Below are positions 1-6,116 of a stretch of 6,876 nucleotides of DNA, piece after piece (the stretch's first letter is position 1; each line of letters opens with the position of its first letter). The position numbers and the translations under genes are program-made. Location of the stretch: contig JAJYAW010000151.1 of the NCBI GenBank assembly GCA_021779335.1, forward strand, positions 1-6,876, given 5' to 3'. This DNA comes from Myxococcales bacterium. Its GTDB lineage: Bacteria > Myxococcota > Myxococcia > Myxococcales > Anaeromyxobacteraceae. The notes under the pieces are model-generated. The model ran no database searches. It saw nothing but the letters and a program-made list of their open reading frames with translations, and had not been told where the DNA came from.

Positions 1-227
1 TGCAGCAGGCTGCGGAACTCGGCGCGCCGCTCGTGCACGGAGGCGATGACGAGGCCCATCGGCACGCCGATATCGACGAGCAGCGCTTCCGCGAGCTGCA
101 GGCTCGCCTCGATGGTCTCCGGCACGGCGTCGTCGACGCCGAGGTCATAGAGCAGCGCGGCGTGCCGCGCGTCGCGGGCGCGGGCGGCGACCGCGACGTC
201 GGGGCGCAAGGACCGCGCCGCGGTCAC
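1..227 (-). CDS. C-terminal fragment of a Kef-type cation:proton antiporter (RCK domain part), 5'-truncated and running off the window
   Basis: The minus-strand frame reads VTAARSLRPDVAVAARARDA, then LLYDLGVDDAVPETIEASLQ, LAEALLVDIGVPMG and VIASVHERRAEF. This matches the second half of the RCK (TrkA-N) domain and tail of CPA2/KefB-type K+/H+ antiporters, where phrases like VPETIEASLQL and VDIGVPMG are characteristic. Such proteins normally run to roughly 600 residues: 10-12 membrane helices, then the NAD-binding domain with a GxGxxG loop. Neither the helices nor that loop can be here, because argH occupies the upstream DNA. The only nearby start is the GTG at 227-225, which overlaps the argH TGA (226-224). 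Similarity seems to begin slightly upstream, around 242 (AAERVV), so the GTG may be fortuitous. Most likely a gene remnant or an assembly chimera. A short translated RCK peptide is possible. The family call is from recalled motifs, not a search. Confidence 0.6.
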   Translation of the reverse strand, partial: MTAARSLRPDVAVAARARDARHAALLYDLGVDDAVPETIEASLQLAEALLVDIGVPMGLVIASVHERRAEFRSLL

Positions 228-1624
228 GACCCGCTCCGCAGCGCCTTCTCCCAGCGGCGGAGCTCGCCGCGCACCGCCTTCGGCCCGGGGGCGCCCGGCA
301 GCTCGCGGCGGCGCAGCGACCGGCGCGCGTCGAAGCACCGGAGCACGTCCTTCTCGAACCTCGGGTGCAGCGCCCTCCACTCGGCGGCGGTCAGGGCCGC
401 GAGCGGCTTGCCGAGCCGGGCGGCCAGCTTGGCCGCCGCGCCCACCGCCTCGTGGGCCTGGCGGAAGGGCACGCCCCGCTCCACCAGGTACTCGGCCACG
501 TCGGTGGCCAGCGCCTCGCCGCCGCCCAGCGCGGCCTCCATCCGGTCGGCGTGGTAGGTGGCGGTCTCCACCGCGCCGGCCAGCGCGTCGGTGGTGAGGA
601 TGAGCGCGTCCGGCCCGGAGAGCAGCGGCCGCTTGTCCTCCTGGAGGTCGCGGTTGTAGCTGAGCGGCAGGTTCTTCACGATGCTGAGCAGCGTCACCAG
701 GTCGCCGATGGCGCGCCCGGCCCGGCCGCGGGCCAGCTCGCCCACGTCCGGGTTCTTCTTCTGCGGCATGAGCGACGAGCCGGTGGCGAAGGCGTCGTCC
801 AGCGTCATGAAGCCGAACTCGCGCGTGGTCCAGAGCACGATCTCCTCGCCCAGGCGGGAGAGGTGGACGGCGGAGAGCGCCACCGCGAAGAGCAGCTCGA
901 TGGCGGAGTCGCGGTCCGAGACGGCGTCGAGCGAGTTGCGGGTCACGCCGGCGAGGCCGAGCGAGGCCGCCACCGCCTCGCGATCCAGCCTGAGGGTGGT
1001 GCCGGCCAGCGCCCCCGAGCCGAGCGGCGAGACGGCGGCGCGGGCCTTCACCTCGGCGAGCCGGGCCCGGTCGCGCCCCAGCATCTCGACGTAGGCGAGC
1101 AGGTGGTGCGCCAGCGAGACCGGCTGGGCCCGCTGCAGGTGGGTGTAGCCGGGGAGCAGCGTCCGCTCGTGGGCCCTGGCCTGGCCGAGCAGCGCCCGCT
1201 GCAGCCGCGCCAGGGCGGCGCCGGTCCGGCCGCAGGCGCCCACGATGAAGAGCCGCTCGTCGAGGCCGACCTGGTCGTTGCGGCTGCGGCCGGCGTGCAG
1301 GTAGCCGGCGTCCTTGCCGGTGAGCTCGCCGAGCCGCCGCTCCACGTGGGTGTGGACGTCCTCCAGCGCGGGGTCGAAGGCGATCCGGCCGGCGGCGAAC
1401 TCGGCCCGCACCCGGTCGAGCGCCTTGACGAGCCGGCGCGCCACCGCCTTCGGCACGATGCCCTGCCGGGCCAGCATGGAGACGTGCGCCTGGCTGCCGC
1501 GGACGTCCTCCGCGTAGAGGGCGCCGTCGTCCTGGATGGAGACCGAGAGGGCGACCAGGCGGGGATCGGCCTCGCCGGCCAGGGCCGCCCGCGAGACCGG
1601 CCGGGCCTTGCGCGCTCCGGCCAT
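224..1624 (-). CDS. argH: Argininosuccinate lyase
   Basis: Cytoplasmic enzyme of the fumarase/aspartase superfamily. It splits argininosuccinate into arginine and fumarate, the last step of arginine synthesis, and acts as a homotetramer. The 466-residue length fits the family. Visible signatures are AGRSRNDQV (111-119), PGYTHLQRAQPVS (158-170) with the general-acid His at 162, and the mobile signature loop GSSLMPQKKNPD (282-293) with the catalytic Ser at 283/284. The C-terminus (GPKAVRGELRRWEKALR) looks naturally complete. The ATG at 1624 lies 2 bases after the upstream barrel-protein stop (TAG CC ATG). No strong ribosome site is seen, only a weak AGG 8 bases before, so translational coupling is likely. 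Odd point: the N-terminus lacks the usual WGGRF motif and instead reads ARPVSRAALAGEADPRLVAL. No argG is present in the window. Confidence 0.96.
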   Translation of the reverse strand: MAGARKARPVSRAALAGEADPRLVALSVSIQDDGALYAEDVRGSQAHVSMLARQGIVPKAVARRLVKALDRVRAEFAAGRIAFDPALEDVHTHVERRLGELTGKDAGYLHAGRSRNDQVGLDERLFIVGACGRTGAALARLQRALLGQARAHERTLLPGYTHLQRAQPVSLAHHLLAYVEMLGRDRARLAEVKARAAVSPLGSGALAGTTLRLDREAVAASLGLAGVTRNSLDAVSDRDSAIELLFAVALSAVHLSRLGEEIVLWTTREFGFMTLDDAFATGSSLMPQKKNPDVGELARGRAGRAIGDLVTLLSIVKNLPLSYNRDLQEDKRPLLSGPDALILTTDALAGAVETATYHADRMEAALGGGEALATDVAEYLVERGVPFRQAHEAVGAAAKLAARLGKPLAALTAAEWRALHPRFEKDVLRCFDARRSLRRRELPGAPGPKAVRGELRRWEKALRSGS

Positions 1625-1626
1625 GG

Positions 1627-3381
1627 CTAGAACCTGAGCGCCAGCCCGGCCCGGATGGCGTGCGCGCGGGTGAGCGAGCCGGCGTCGTCGAAGCCGGCCA
1701 GGGGGAAGAGGAGGCCGTACTGCAGCCAGGCGGCGAAGCCGTCGTCGGTCGCGTAGCTGAGCTTGTTGTCGACCTCCACGCCGAGCGGCTTGTGGCCGCC
1801 GGTCCCGTTGACGGCGCTCGGGGTGGAGGAGGCGAAGACGGCCTGGGAGTAGACCACCTGCGACTCGAGGGCCAGGCCGGAGAAGATGTCCCAGCGCAGC
1901 GTGGGCTTCAGGTACCAGGCGTCGGTGACCTGCCCGAGGATCTCGCGCCACAGGATCAGGTCGACGCGGTAGCCGGGGTTGAAGCGGAAGTCGCGCACCA
2001 CGCGATCGCCCGGGCCGTACTGCGGCCCCTCCAGCGCGCCGGGGGTCGGCAGCGTGGGCCGGCCGCTCACGTCGAGCGGGCCGAGCTGGCCGGGCCGGTT
2101 GCCGAAGCCGGGGGCCGAGTCGCCGGAGGCGAAGCCGAGCTCGCCGCCGAGCGTCACCTTGTTGGGCGCCACCTGGTACGTCGCCTTCACCACGCCGCCG
2201 AGCTGGCGCAGCAGGAGCTGGGGCCCCTGGTAGTCCAGCGTGGCGGCGTAGGGGCCGGGGTCGCCGATCTGGCCGACCAGGCCGGAGACCTCGGCCTCCA
2301 CGTGGAGCCGCGCGGTGCGGTGGCGGAACCAGAGCGAGAGCTGGTGCCGGTACTCGGCGCGCGCGTAGTACTGGGGCCGCAGGTTCGGCACGGCCGGGTC
2401 GAAGGCCAGGCTGGCGGGATCGACCCAGTACGGGTTCCGCACCTTGGGGAGCGTCGAGTAGAGGTACATGGCCCCGAAGTTGGTGCTCCCCTCGCCCCGC
2501 TCCAGCTTGCGGCGCAGCTCGTCCGCCGTGTCGAGCTTGAGGAGCTTCAGGCCCGCCGTGCGGCCGTCGAAGGCCGAGTCGCGGCTGAAGGGCTGGCCGA
2601 CCCCGGCGCCGAAGCGCAGGTCGGTCTGGAGCGGCCCCTCGGCGTCGAAGTCGAGGAAGGGGACCATGCTGAGCTGCCCCAGCGGGGTGGAGAGCGGCAG
2701 GGTGGCGAACTGGAGCCGGTCGTGCGTGTCGCCGTAGTCGTCGTCCAGGCCGCTGGCGTCGTTGGAGACCAGCCCGAGCCCGAAGGAGGCCGGCATGCGC
2801 CCGACCGAGATGAGGCCCACCGGCGTCTCCACCTCGCCCCAGGCCCGCTTCAGGTTGAAGAGGGGCCGGTCCGACGGGGACGGCGTGCCGTAGACGGCGC
2901 CGCCCGAGGACCCCAGCACGTAGTCGTCGAAGAGGTCGGCCTGGGCGCGCACCCGCACGTGCTCGGAGGCGTTGATGGTGGGCTCCAGCCGGAGCCGCAT
3001 GTTGGTGCTGGTCTGGGTGCCGCTGTTCCTGGTGCCGTAGACGAGGCCGGGCACCAGGTACTGGCCGTTGGTGTCCACCCCGCGCTTGAGCGCCAGGTTG
3101 TCGAGCAGGTCGCTGCGGAGCCGGAGGTAGCCGTCCAGCTCGAGGAGCTGGAGCTTGGGCCCCTCGGAGACGGCGCCCACGAACGCGGCGGAGGCCTGGA
3201 CGTTCTGCAGGTTGACGGCCGCCTCGTCGCGCAGCTCCTGCTTGGCCTTCTCGACGGCGGCCCGGACGTACGCCTCGACCTTCGGGTCGACGGGCGCGGC
3301 GTCCTTGGCCGGCGCCTGGGCGCTCGCGCCGGAGGCGAGGAGGAGGGCCGCGGAGGCGACGAGGACTTGGAGGCGGGACAT
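1627..3381 (-). CDS. Outer-membrane beta-barrel (porin-like) protein, possibly TIGR04551 family
   Basis: Predicted 584-residue outer-membrane protein of unknown substrate. A Sec signal peptide covers residues 1-21 (hydrophobic VLVASAALLLASG, cleavage after ASA at 19-21). A charged, probably helical or coiled-coil stretch follows at about 32-60. The rest alternates polar and hydrophobic residues as in amphipathic beta strands, and the protein ends in LALRF, the terminal Phe being the usual barrel-assembly signal. The segment GRMPASFGLGLVSND (194-208) followed by an Asp-rich DDDYGD turn (213-218) recalls the Myxococcota family TIGR04551; this is from memory and tentative. I chose the ATG at 3381 because it gives a clean signal peptide and has GAAGGGG 6 bases upstream. 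An ATG at 3444 would put 21 hydrophilic residues ahead and would lie inside the likely promoter. argH follows after 2 bases. An alginate- or phosphate-type porin cannot be excluded. Confidence 0.85.
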   Translation of the reverse strand: MSRLQVLVASAALLLASGASAQAPAKDAAPVDPKVEAYVRAAVEKAKQELRDEAAVNLQNVQASAAFVGAVSEGPKLQLLELDGYLRLRSDLLDNLALKRGVDTNGQYLVPGLVYGTRNSGTQTSTNMRLRLEPTINASEHVRVRAQADLFDDYVLGSSGGAVYGTPSPSDRPLFNLKRAWGEVETPVGLISVGRMPASFGLGLVSNDASGLDDDYGDTHDRLQFATLPLSTPLGQLSMVPFLDFDAEGPLQTDLRFGAGVGQPFSRDSAFDGRTAGLKLLKLDTADELRRKLERGEGSTNFGAMYLYSTLPKVRNPYWVDPASLAFDPAVPNLRPQYYARAEYRHQLSLWFRHRTARLHVEAEVSGLVGQIGDPGPYAATLDYQGPQLLLRQLGGVVKATYQVAPNKVTLGGELGFASGDSAPGFGNRPGQLGPLDVSGRPTLPTPGALEGPQYGPGDRVVRDFRFNPGYRVDLILWREILGQVTDAWYLKPTLRWDIFSGLALESQVVYSQAVFASSTPSAVNGTGGHKPLGVEVDNKLSYATDDGFAAWLQYGLLFPLAGFDDAGSLTRAHAIRAGLALRF

Positions 3382-3395
3382 GGACGACCCCTTCG
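3376..3395 (-). promoter_or_regulatory. Ribosome binding site that decides the barrel-protein start
   Basis: On the minus strand GAAGGGG (3388-3394) lies 6 bases before the ATG at 3381. It supports this start over the upstream in-frame ATG at 3444. Confidence 0.6.
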
Positions 3396-3415
3396 GTGGG
3401 TAGGCGAGTCGGGTC

Positions 3416-3444
3416 CATACACCACGGGCTCCGCGGACGGTCAA
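3416..3444 (-). promoter_or_regulatory. Putative sigma70-type promoter for the barrel protein-argH pair
   Basis: On the minus strand TTGACC (3444-3439, five of six matches to TTGACA) is followed after 17 bases by TGTATG (3421-3416, a weak three of six match to TATAAT). The patch is AT-rich for this genome. Transcription would start near 3409, giving a leader of about 28 bases before the ATG at 3381. The -10 match is poor, so this is inference from spacing and position. Confidence 0.4.
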
Positions 3445-3448
3445 GGAC

Positions 3449-3462
3449 GCGGGGCGGGTGGG
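3449..3462 (+). repeat. 14-base G-rich motif, copy 1 (3' side of mce)
   Basis: GCGGGGCGGGTGGG on the plus strand, identical to 3895-3908 in the gap on the other side of mce. It continues with more G (GGTGG), so it has some G-quadruplex potential. It overlaps the small hairpin listed separately. Confidence 0.6.
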
Positions 3463-3472
3463 GGTGGCCCCC
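3460..3472 (-). terminator. Small GC hairpin after mce, weak terminator candidate
   Basis: GGGGG-TGG-CCCCC (plus strand 3460-3472) forms a 5-bp all-GC stem with a 3-base loop. It lies 13 bases beyond the mce stop codon (3488-3486). There is no T-run after it in the direction of transcription, so any termination would be weak or Rho-assisted. Confidence 0.2.
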
Positions 3473-3485
3473 TGGCGGCGGGCGC

Positions 3486-3881
3486 TCAGGACTGCTTCAG
3501 CTCCACCAGCACGCCGCGGCTCCCCTTGGGGTGGACGAAGGCCACCCGGGAGCCGCCCGCGCCGGCGCGCGGCACGCGGTCGAGGAGGGGCGCGCCCCCG
3601 GCGGTGAGCGCGTCCATGGCCTGCTGGATGTCCGGCACCGCCAGGCAGACGTGGTGCAGCCCCTCCCCCTTCTCCTTGATCCGCCTGGCGAGCGGGCTCC
3701 CGGGATCGGTCGGGCAGACCAGCTCCAGCCGGCCCAGGCCGTGGCCGAAGATGGCGACGCGCACCCCCTCGCTGGGCACCTCCTCGATCTCGTCGAGGTG
3801 GAGGCCGTAGGTGTCGCGGTAGAGCTTCACCGCGGCGTCGAGGTCGGAGACGAGGATGGCGACGTGGTCGAGGCCGGTCAT
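3486..3881 (-). CDS. mce: Methylmalonyl-CoA epimerase
   Basis: Cytoplasmic metalloenzyme of the vicinal oxygen chelate (VOC/glyoxalase) fold. It interconverts (2S)- and (2R)-methylmalonyl-CoA, linking propionyl-CoA carboxylase to the B12-dependent mutase and so to succinyl-CoA. At 131 residues it is a typical single-unit member with two beta-alpha-beta-beta-beta repeats: LDHVAILVSDLDAAVKLYRD (4-23) and GLHHVCLAVPDIQQAMDAL (74-92). Predicted metal ligands are His6, Glu53 (RLELV), His77 and Glu127 (VLVEL). Glu127 is also a catalytic base in the family. EVPSEGVRV (34-42) probably carries the partner acid. Start: ATG at 3881 with AGGAG 8 bases upstream. It follows the lipoprotein gene after 49 G/C-rich bases. 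Neither the mutase nor meaB is in the window. Other VOC enzymes are possible, but the GLHHVCLAV and FVHPKGSRGVLVEL segments are typical of epimerases. Confidence 0.92.
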   Translation of the reverse strand: MTGLDHVAILVSDLDAAVKLYRDTYGLHLDEIEEVPSEGVRVAIFGHGLGRLELVCPTDPGSPLARRIKEKGEGLHHVCLAVPDIQQAMDALTAGGAPLLDRVPRAGAGGSRVAFVHPKGSRGVLVELKQS

Positions 3882-3896
3882 GCGGTGGGCTCCTGC

Positions 3897-3930
3897 GGGG
3901 CGGGTGGGCGGGGCGGGGCGGGCGAGGGGG
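3897..3930 (+). repeat. G-quadruplex-prone G-tract cluster between the lipoprotein gene and mce (contains motif copy 2)
   Basis: The plus strand carries seven consecutive G-tracts of 3-5 bases: four of them separated by single C/T bases, then more separated by C, C and CGA. This exceeds the canonical four-tract, short-loop quadruplex rule. It fills nearly all of the 49-base gap. The neighbouring genes are transcribed leftward, so the G-rich strand is the template and the mRNA is C-rich. Its left part, from 3895, repeats the 14-base motif found at 3449-3462. Effects on transcription, or a Rho-loading role for the C-rich RNA, are inference. Confidence 0.55.
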
Positions 3931-5463
3931 CTACTTCTCCTGCTTCACGTCGACCGCCTCGACCTCGAGGGACCCGAGGAGGCCGACGGTGTCGACCTGC
4001 GAGCCGGTGCCGAGGGCCAGGTGGGTGGCGTCGGCCACCGGCTGGCCGAAGGTGGGGTCGATGGCGATCCACTCGCCGGCCGAGAGCACCTCGGCCCAGG
4101 CGTGCCAGTAGAGGGCGTCCTTGCCGTCGGCGTAGCGGGCGTAGACCAGGCCGTAGACCTGGCGCGCCGGGATGCCGAGGGCGCGCGCCAGCGCCACGAA
4201 GAGGACCGAGTGCTCGGTGCAGTCCCCCTTGCCGGCGGCCAGCACGTCGCTGGCCCGGTCGTTGGAGGCGCCGTAGGCCTTCTCCAGCCGGCGGTTGACC
4301 TCCTCGGAGAGGCGCAGGGCGGCGGCGTAGCGGCCCGGCACGTCGCCGGCCACCCGGCGCGCCAGCTCGACGATGGCGGGGGCGTCGGCGTCGACCACCG
4401 GGGTGGCGGCCACCAGCTCCGGATCCGGTGAGGGGGCGCTGCGCGGCGTGTCCTTCCGCGGGTCGACCGCGGCGGGCAGGCGGGCCCTCACGGTGAGGAG
4501 CGTGGTGCCGCCGGGGCCGACGGCGTAGGTCTGCCGGCCGTCCGGCTTGCGGAAGGCCGCCGGCAGGCCGGCCAGCCGGTAGGTGACCGTGGCCGGGACG
4601 GTGCGCGGCAGCGGCCCGGGCAGCGCCACGCGAGAGAGGGCGAAGAGGTCGATGGCGTCCAGCTTCTTCACGCTCGCCTCGGACTCGGGGCGGGCCACGA
4701 TGGAGCCGCCCATCCGGATCTCCACCACCCGCCCGTCGTCGGCCACGCGGTACTCGGTGGCGATCCGGTCGCCCACCTCGGCCTCGCTGACCACCGAGAC
4801 CTCCTCCTCGACGCCGCCGGCGGCCACCCGCTCGCGCCCCAGGTACCGCTGCTCCAGGTCGCGCACCCGCAGCTTCTCCAGGTCCAGCTGCGGCCCGAGC
4901 ACCCTGGCGCGCCGCGCCGCCGCGAGCCGCACCCCCTCGGCCTGGTCCAGCGTCTCCGCCACCACCCCCAGCTCCTTCTCCTGCGCGGCGCCGGCGCCGG
5001 AGACCCTGGCGGTGCAGCCGGAGGGGGCGCAGCGGCCGGTCACGGTCCGGGCGCCGCCGTCGCCCGCCCACTCGGCCCGGAAGGAGAGGAGCCGGCCGGC
5101 CGGCCGGGCCTCGTAGACCCGCTCCTCGGTGAGCCGGCGCGACACCTGCTTGTCGCCCACGGTGGCCCGCAGCAGCGTCTCGGCCTGCGACACCACCACG
5201 TCGCGCCCGTCGCGCGGCTCCCGCCGGATCTCGACCCGCGTCCAGCCGGCCTTCTTGCCCATGAGGTAGAGGCCGAACCACTCCGGCCCGGCGGGCCGGC
5301 GCAGCGAGAGGGCGTCGACGCCGCCCGGGCCGGTCGCCCGGGCGGTGGGGAGCGCCGGGCCGGGGGGCGGCGGGGCGTGCTGGCCCAGCGGCTCGGGGCA
5401 CCCGAGGAGGCAGGAGAGGAGCGGTGCGACGAGGAGGAGCCGGTCGGCGCGGAGGCGGAGCAT
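3931..5463 (-). CDS. Transglutaminase-like lipoprotein (cysteine protease-fold domain)
   Basis: Predicted envelope lipoprotein of 510 residues. It has a lipoprotein signal (LLLVAPLLSCLLGC, lipidated Cys22, next residue Pro rather than an inner-membrane Asp) followed by a Pro-rich linker (about 30-40). A large, strand-rich domain (about 60-330, opening with EWFGLYLMGKKAGWTRVEIR) I could not name. The C-terminal transglutaminase core (about 355-490) has a complete triad: Cys415 in GKGDCTEHSVLF, His454 in YWHAWAEV and Asp469 in AIDPTFGQ. Such bacterial domains may act as proteases, amidases or crosslinkers, and the substrate here is unknown. The first possible start is GTG at 5466, immediately followed by ATG at 5463. 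I chose the ATG (AGAAG 7 bases upstream); the difference is one residue. The gene is divergent from spmA across 59 bases and co-directional with mce. Confident on fold and triad, unsure of role. Confidence 0.88.
   Translation of the reverse strand: MLRLRADRLLLVAPLLSCLLGCPEPLGQHAPPPPGPALPTARATGPGGVDALSLRRPAGPEWFGLYLMGKKAGWTRVEIRREPRDGRDVVVSQAETLLRATVGDKQVSRRLTEERVYEARPAGRLLSFRAEWAGDGGARTVTGRCAPSGCTARVSGAGAAQEKELGVVAETLDQAEGVRLAAARRARVLGPQLDLEKLRVRDLEQRYLGRERVAAGGVEEEVSVVSEAEVGDRIATEYRVADDGRVVEIRMGGSIVARPESEASVKKLDAIDLFALSRVALPGPLPRTVPATVTYRLAGLPAAFRKPDGRQTYAVGPGGTTLLTVRARLPAAVDPRKDTPRSAPSPDPELVAATPVVDADAPAIVELARRVAGDVPGRYAAALRLSEEVNRRLEKAYGASNDRASDVLAAGKGDCTEHSVLFVALARALGIPARQVYGLVYARYADGKDALYWHAWAEVLSAGEWIAIDPTFGQPVADATHLALGTGSQVDTVGLLGSLEVEAVDVKQEK
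5092..5107. repeat. CCGG x4 perfect palindrome inside the lipoprotein gene
   Basis: Four tandem CCGG units form a 16-base self-complementary sequence inside the coding region, encoding part of EARPAGRLL. It could be chance at this GC content. Confidence 0.5.
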
Positions 5464-5522
5464 CACCCCGCTTCTACCAAAAACTGGCCCCGCCCGCGCC
5501 GCGGGCCGAGGATCGACGGATC
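5464..5522. promoter_or_regulatory. Divergent promoter region between the lipoprotein gene and spmA
   Basis: These 59 bases must serve two divergent genes. They contain the most AT-rich patch of the neighbourhood (5471-5486), including a run of five A and the imperfect dyad CCA-AAAAC-TGG (5477-5487) that could be an operator. I see no convincing -35/-10 pair on either strand, so promoter elements may extend into the coding sequences. Before spmA there is a GAGG about 11 bases upstream of the ATG. Confidence 0.35.
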
Positions 5523-6113
5523 ATGGGCGTCCTCTGGACCTTGCTGCTCGCCGCCAGCGTCGTGGCCGCCGCCGTCAACGGGCGGATGGCCGCCCTGACC
5601 GGCGCCGCCGCCGAGTCGGCCGGCAAGGCGGTGACGGTCTCGCTCGGCCTGGTCGGGCTGCTCACGCTCTGGCTCGGCCTGATGCGGGTGGCGGAGGAGG
5701 CGGGGCTGGTGGCGGCGCTGGCCCGGGCGGTGCGGCCGGTGCTCCGGCGCCTCTTCCCCGAGGTGCCGGCCGACCACCCGGCCATGGGCTCGATGGTCCT
5801 GAACATCGCCGCCAACCTGCTCGGCCTGGGCAACGCCGCCACCCCCTTCGGCGTCCGCTCCATGCAGGAGCTGGAGGCGCTCAACCCTCGGAAGGGCACC
5901 GCCACCGACGCCCAGGCGCTCTTCTGCGCCATGAACACCGCCTCGCTGCAGCTCGTGCCGGCCAGCGTCATCGCGCTGCGGGCCGGCGCCGGCTCCCGGG
6001 CGCCCGCCGAGATCCTGGGGGCCACGCTGGTGGCCTCGGCCTGCGGCGTGGTGGTGGCGGTGGCGGTCTCGAAGCTGCTGGCGCGCGCGGCGCGGCCGGC
6101 CGGGGAGGGCTGA
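5523..6113 (+). CDS. spmA: Spore maturation protein A homologue (nucleoside-recognition/Gate domain membrane protein)
   Basis: A 196-residue inner-membrane protein, the same length as Bacillus subtilis SpmA as I recall it. It carries the Gate (nucleoside recognition) domain. Diagnostic segments are TVSLGLVGLLTLWLGLMRVAE (38-58), the LFPEVPADHPAMG loop (77-89) and NLLGLGNAATPFGVRSM (98-114), followed by AMNTASLQLVPASVIALR (136-153). Hydrophobic helices appear at about 2-18, 36-55, 90-105 and 164-186. In Bacillus, SpmA with SpmB is needed for proper spore-core dehydration. In Gram-negative bacteria the role is unknown and transport is only presumed. I chose the ATG at 5523 because it opens directly on the first hydrophobic helix, as in homologues. 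An ATG at 5424 would add 33 Arg/Gly/Pro-rich residues overlapping the divergent gene. spmB follows after 3 bases. Confidence 0.93.
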   Translation: MGVLWTLLLAASVVAAAVNGRMAALTGAAAESAGKAVTVSLGLVGLLTLWLGLMRVAEEAGLVAALARAVRPVLRRLFPEVPADHPAMGSMVLNIAANLLGLGNAATPFGVRSMQELEALNPRKGTATDAQALFCAMNTASLQLVPASVIALRAGAGSRAPAEILGATLVASACGVVVAVAVSKLLARAARPAGEG

Positions 6114-6116
6114 GCC

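Noticed and set aside
365..1630. 421-codon plus-strand frame opposite argH
   Set aside because: Antisense shadow with repetitive Gly/Ala/Glu/Val composition; argH motifs on the other strand are unambiguous.
224..3418. A single 1064-residue minus-strand protein ending in ArgH (barrel-ArgH fusion)
   Set aside because: Its first ~600 residues are an out-of-frame Arg/Pro/Gly-rich reading of the barrel gene. Real ArgH sequence starts only at the ATG at 1624.
3382..3444. Upstream ATG (3444) as start of the barrel protein
   Set aside because: It would put 21 hydrophilic residues before the signal peptide and overlaps the likely -35 element; the ATG at 3381 has a good ribosome site.
1660..3810. 716-codon open frame on the plus strand opposite the barrel protein and mce
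   Set aside because: It is the antisense shadow of genuine GC-rich genes. The translation is low-complexity (Gly, Ala, Val, Glu, Arg) with no recognisable domain, and it spans two unrelated minus-strand genes.
5092..5107. CCGG x4 palindrome as a protein-binding site
   Set aside because: It lies in coding sequence and is easily produced by GC-biased Ala/Gly/Arg/Pro codons; kept only as a low-value repeat.
3878..5401. 507-codon minus-strand frame overlapping the transglutaminase-like gene
   Set aside because: Arg/Gly/Pro-rich shadow frame. The overlapping frame has a lipoprotein signal and complete catalytic triad.
5424..5522. Upstream ATG (5424) as start of spmA
   Set aside because: The added 33 residues are Arg/Gly/Pro-rich, overlap the divergent lipoprotein gene and exceed the usual SpmA length.
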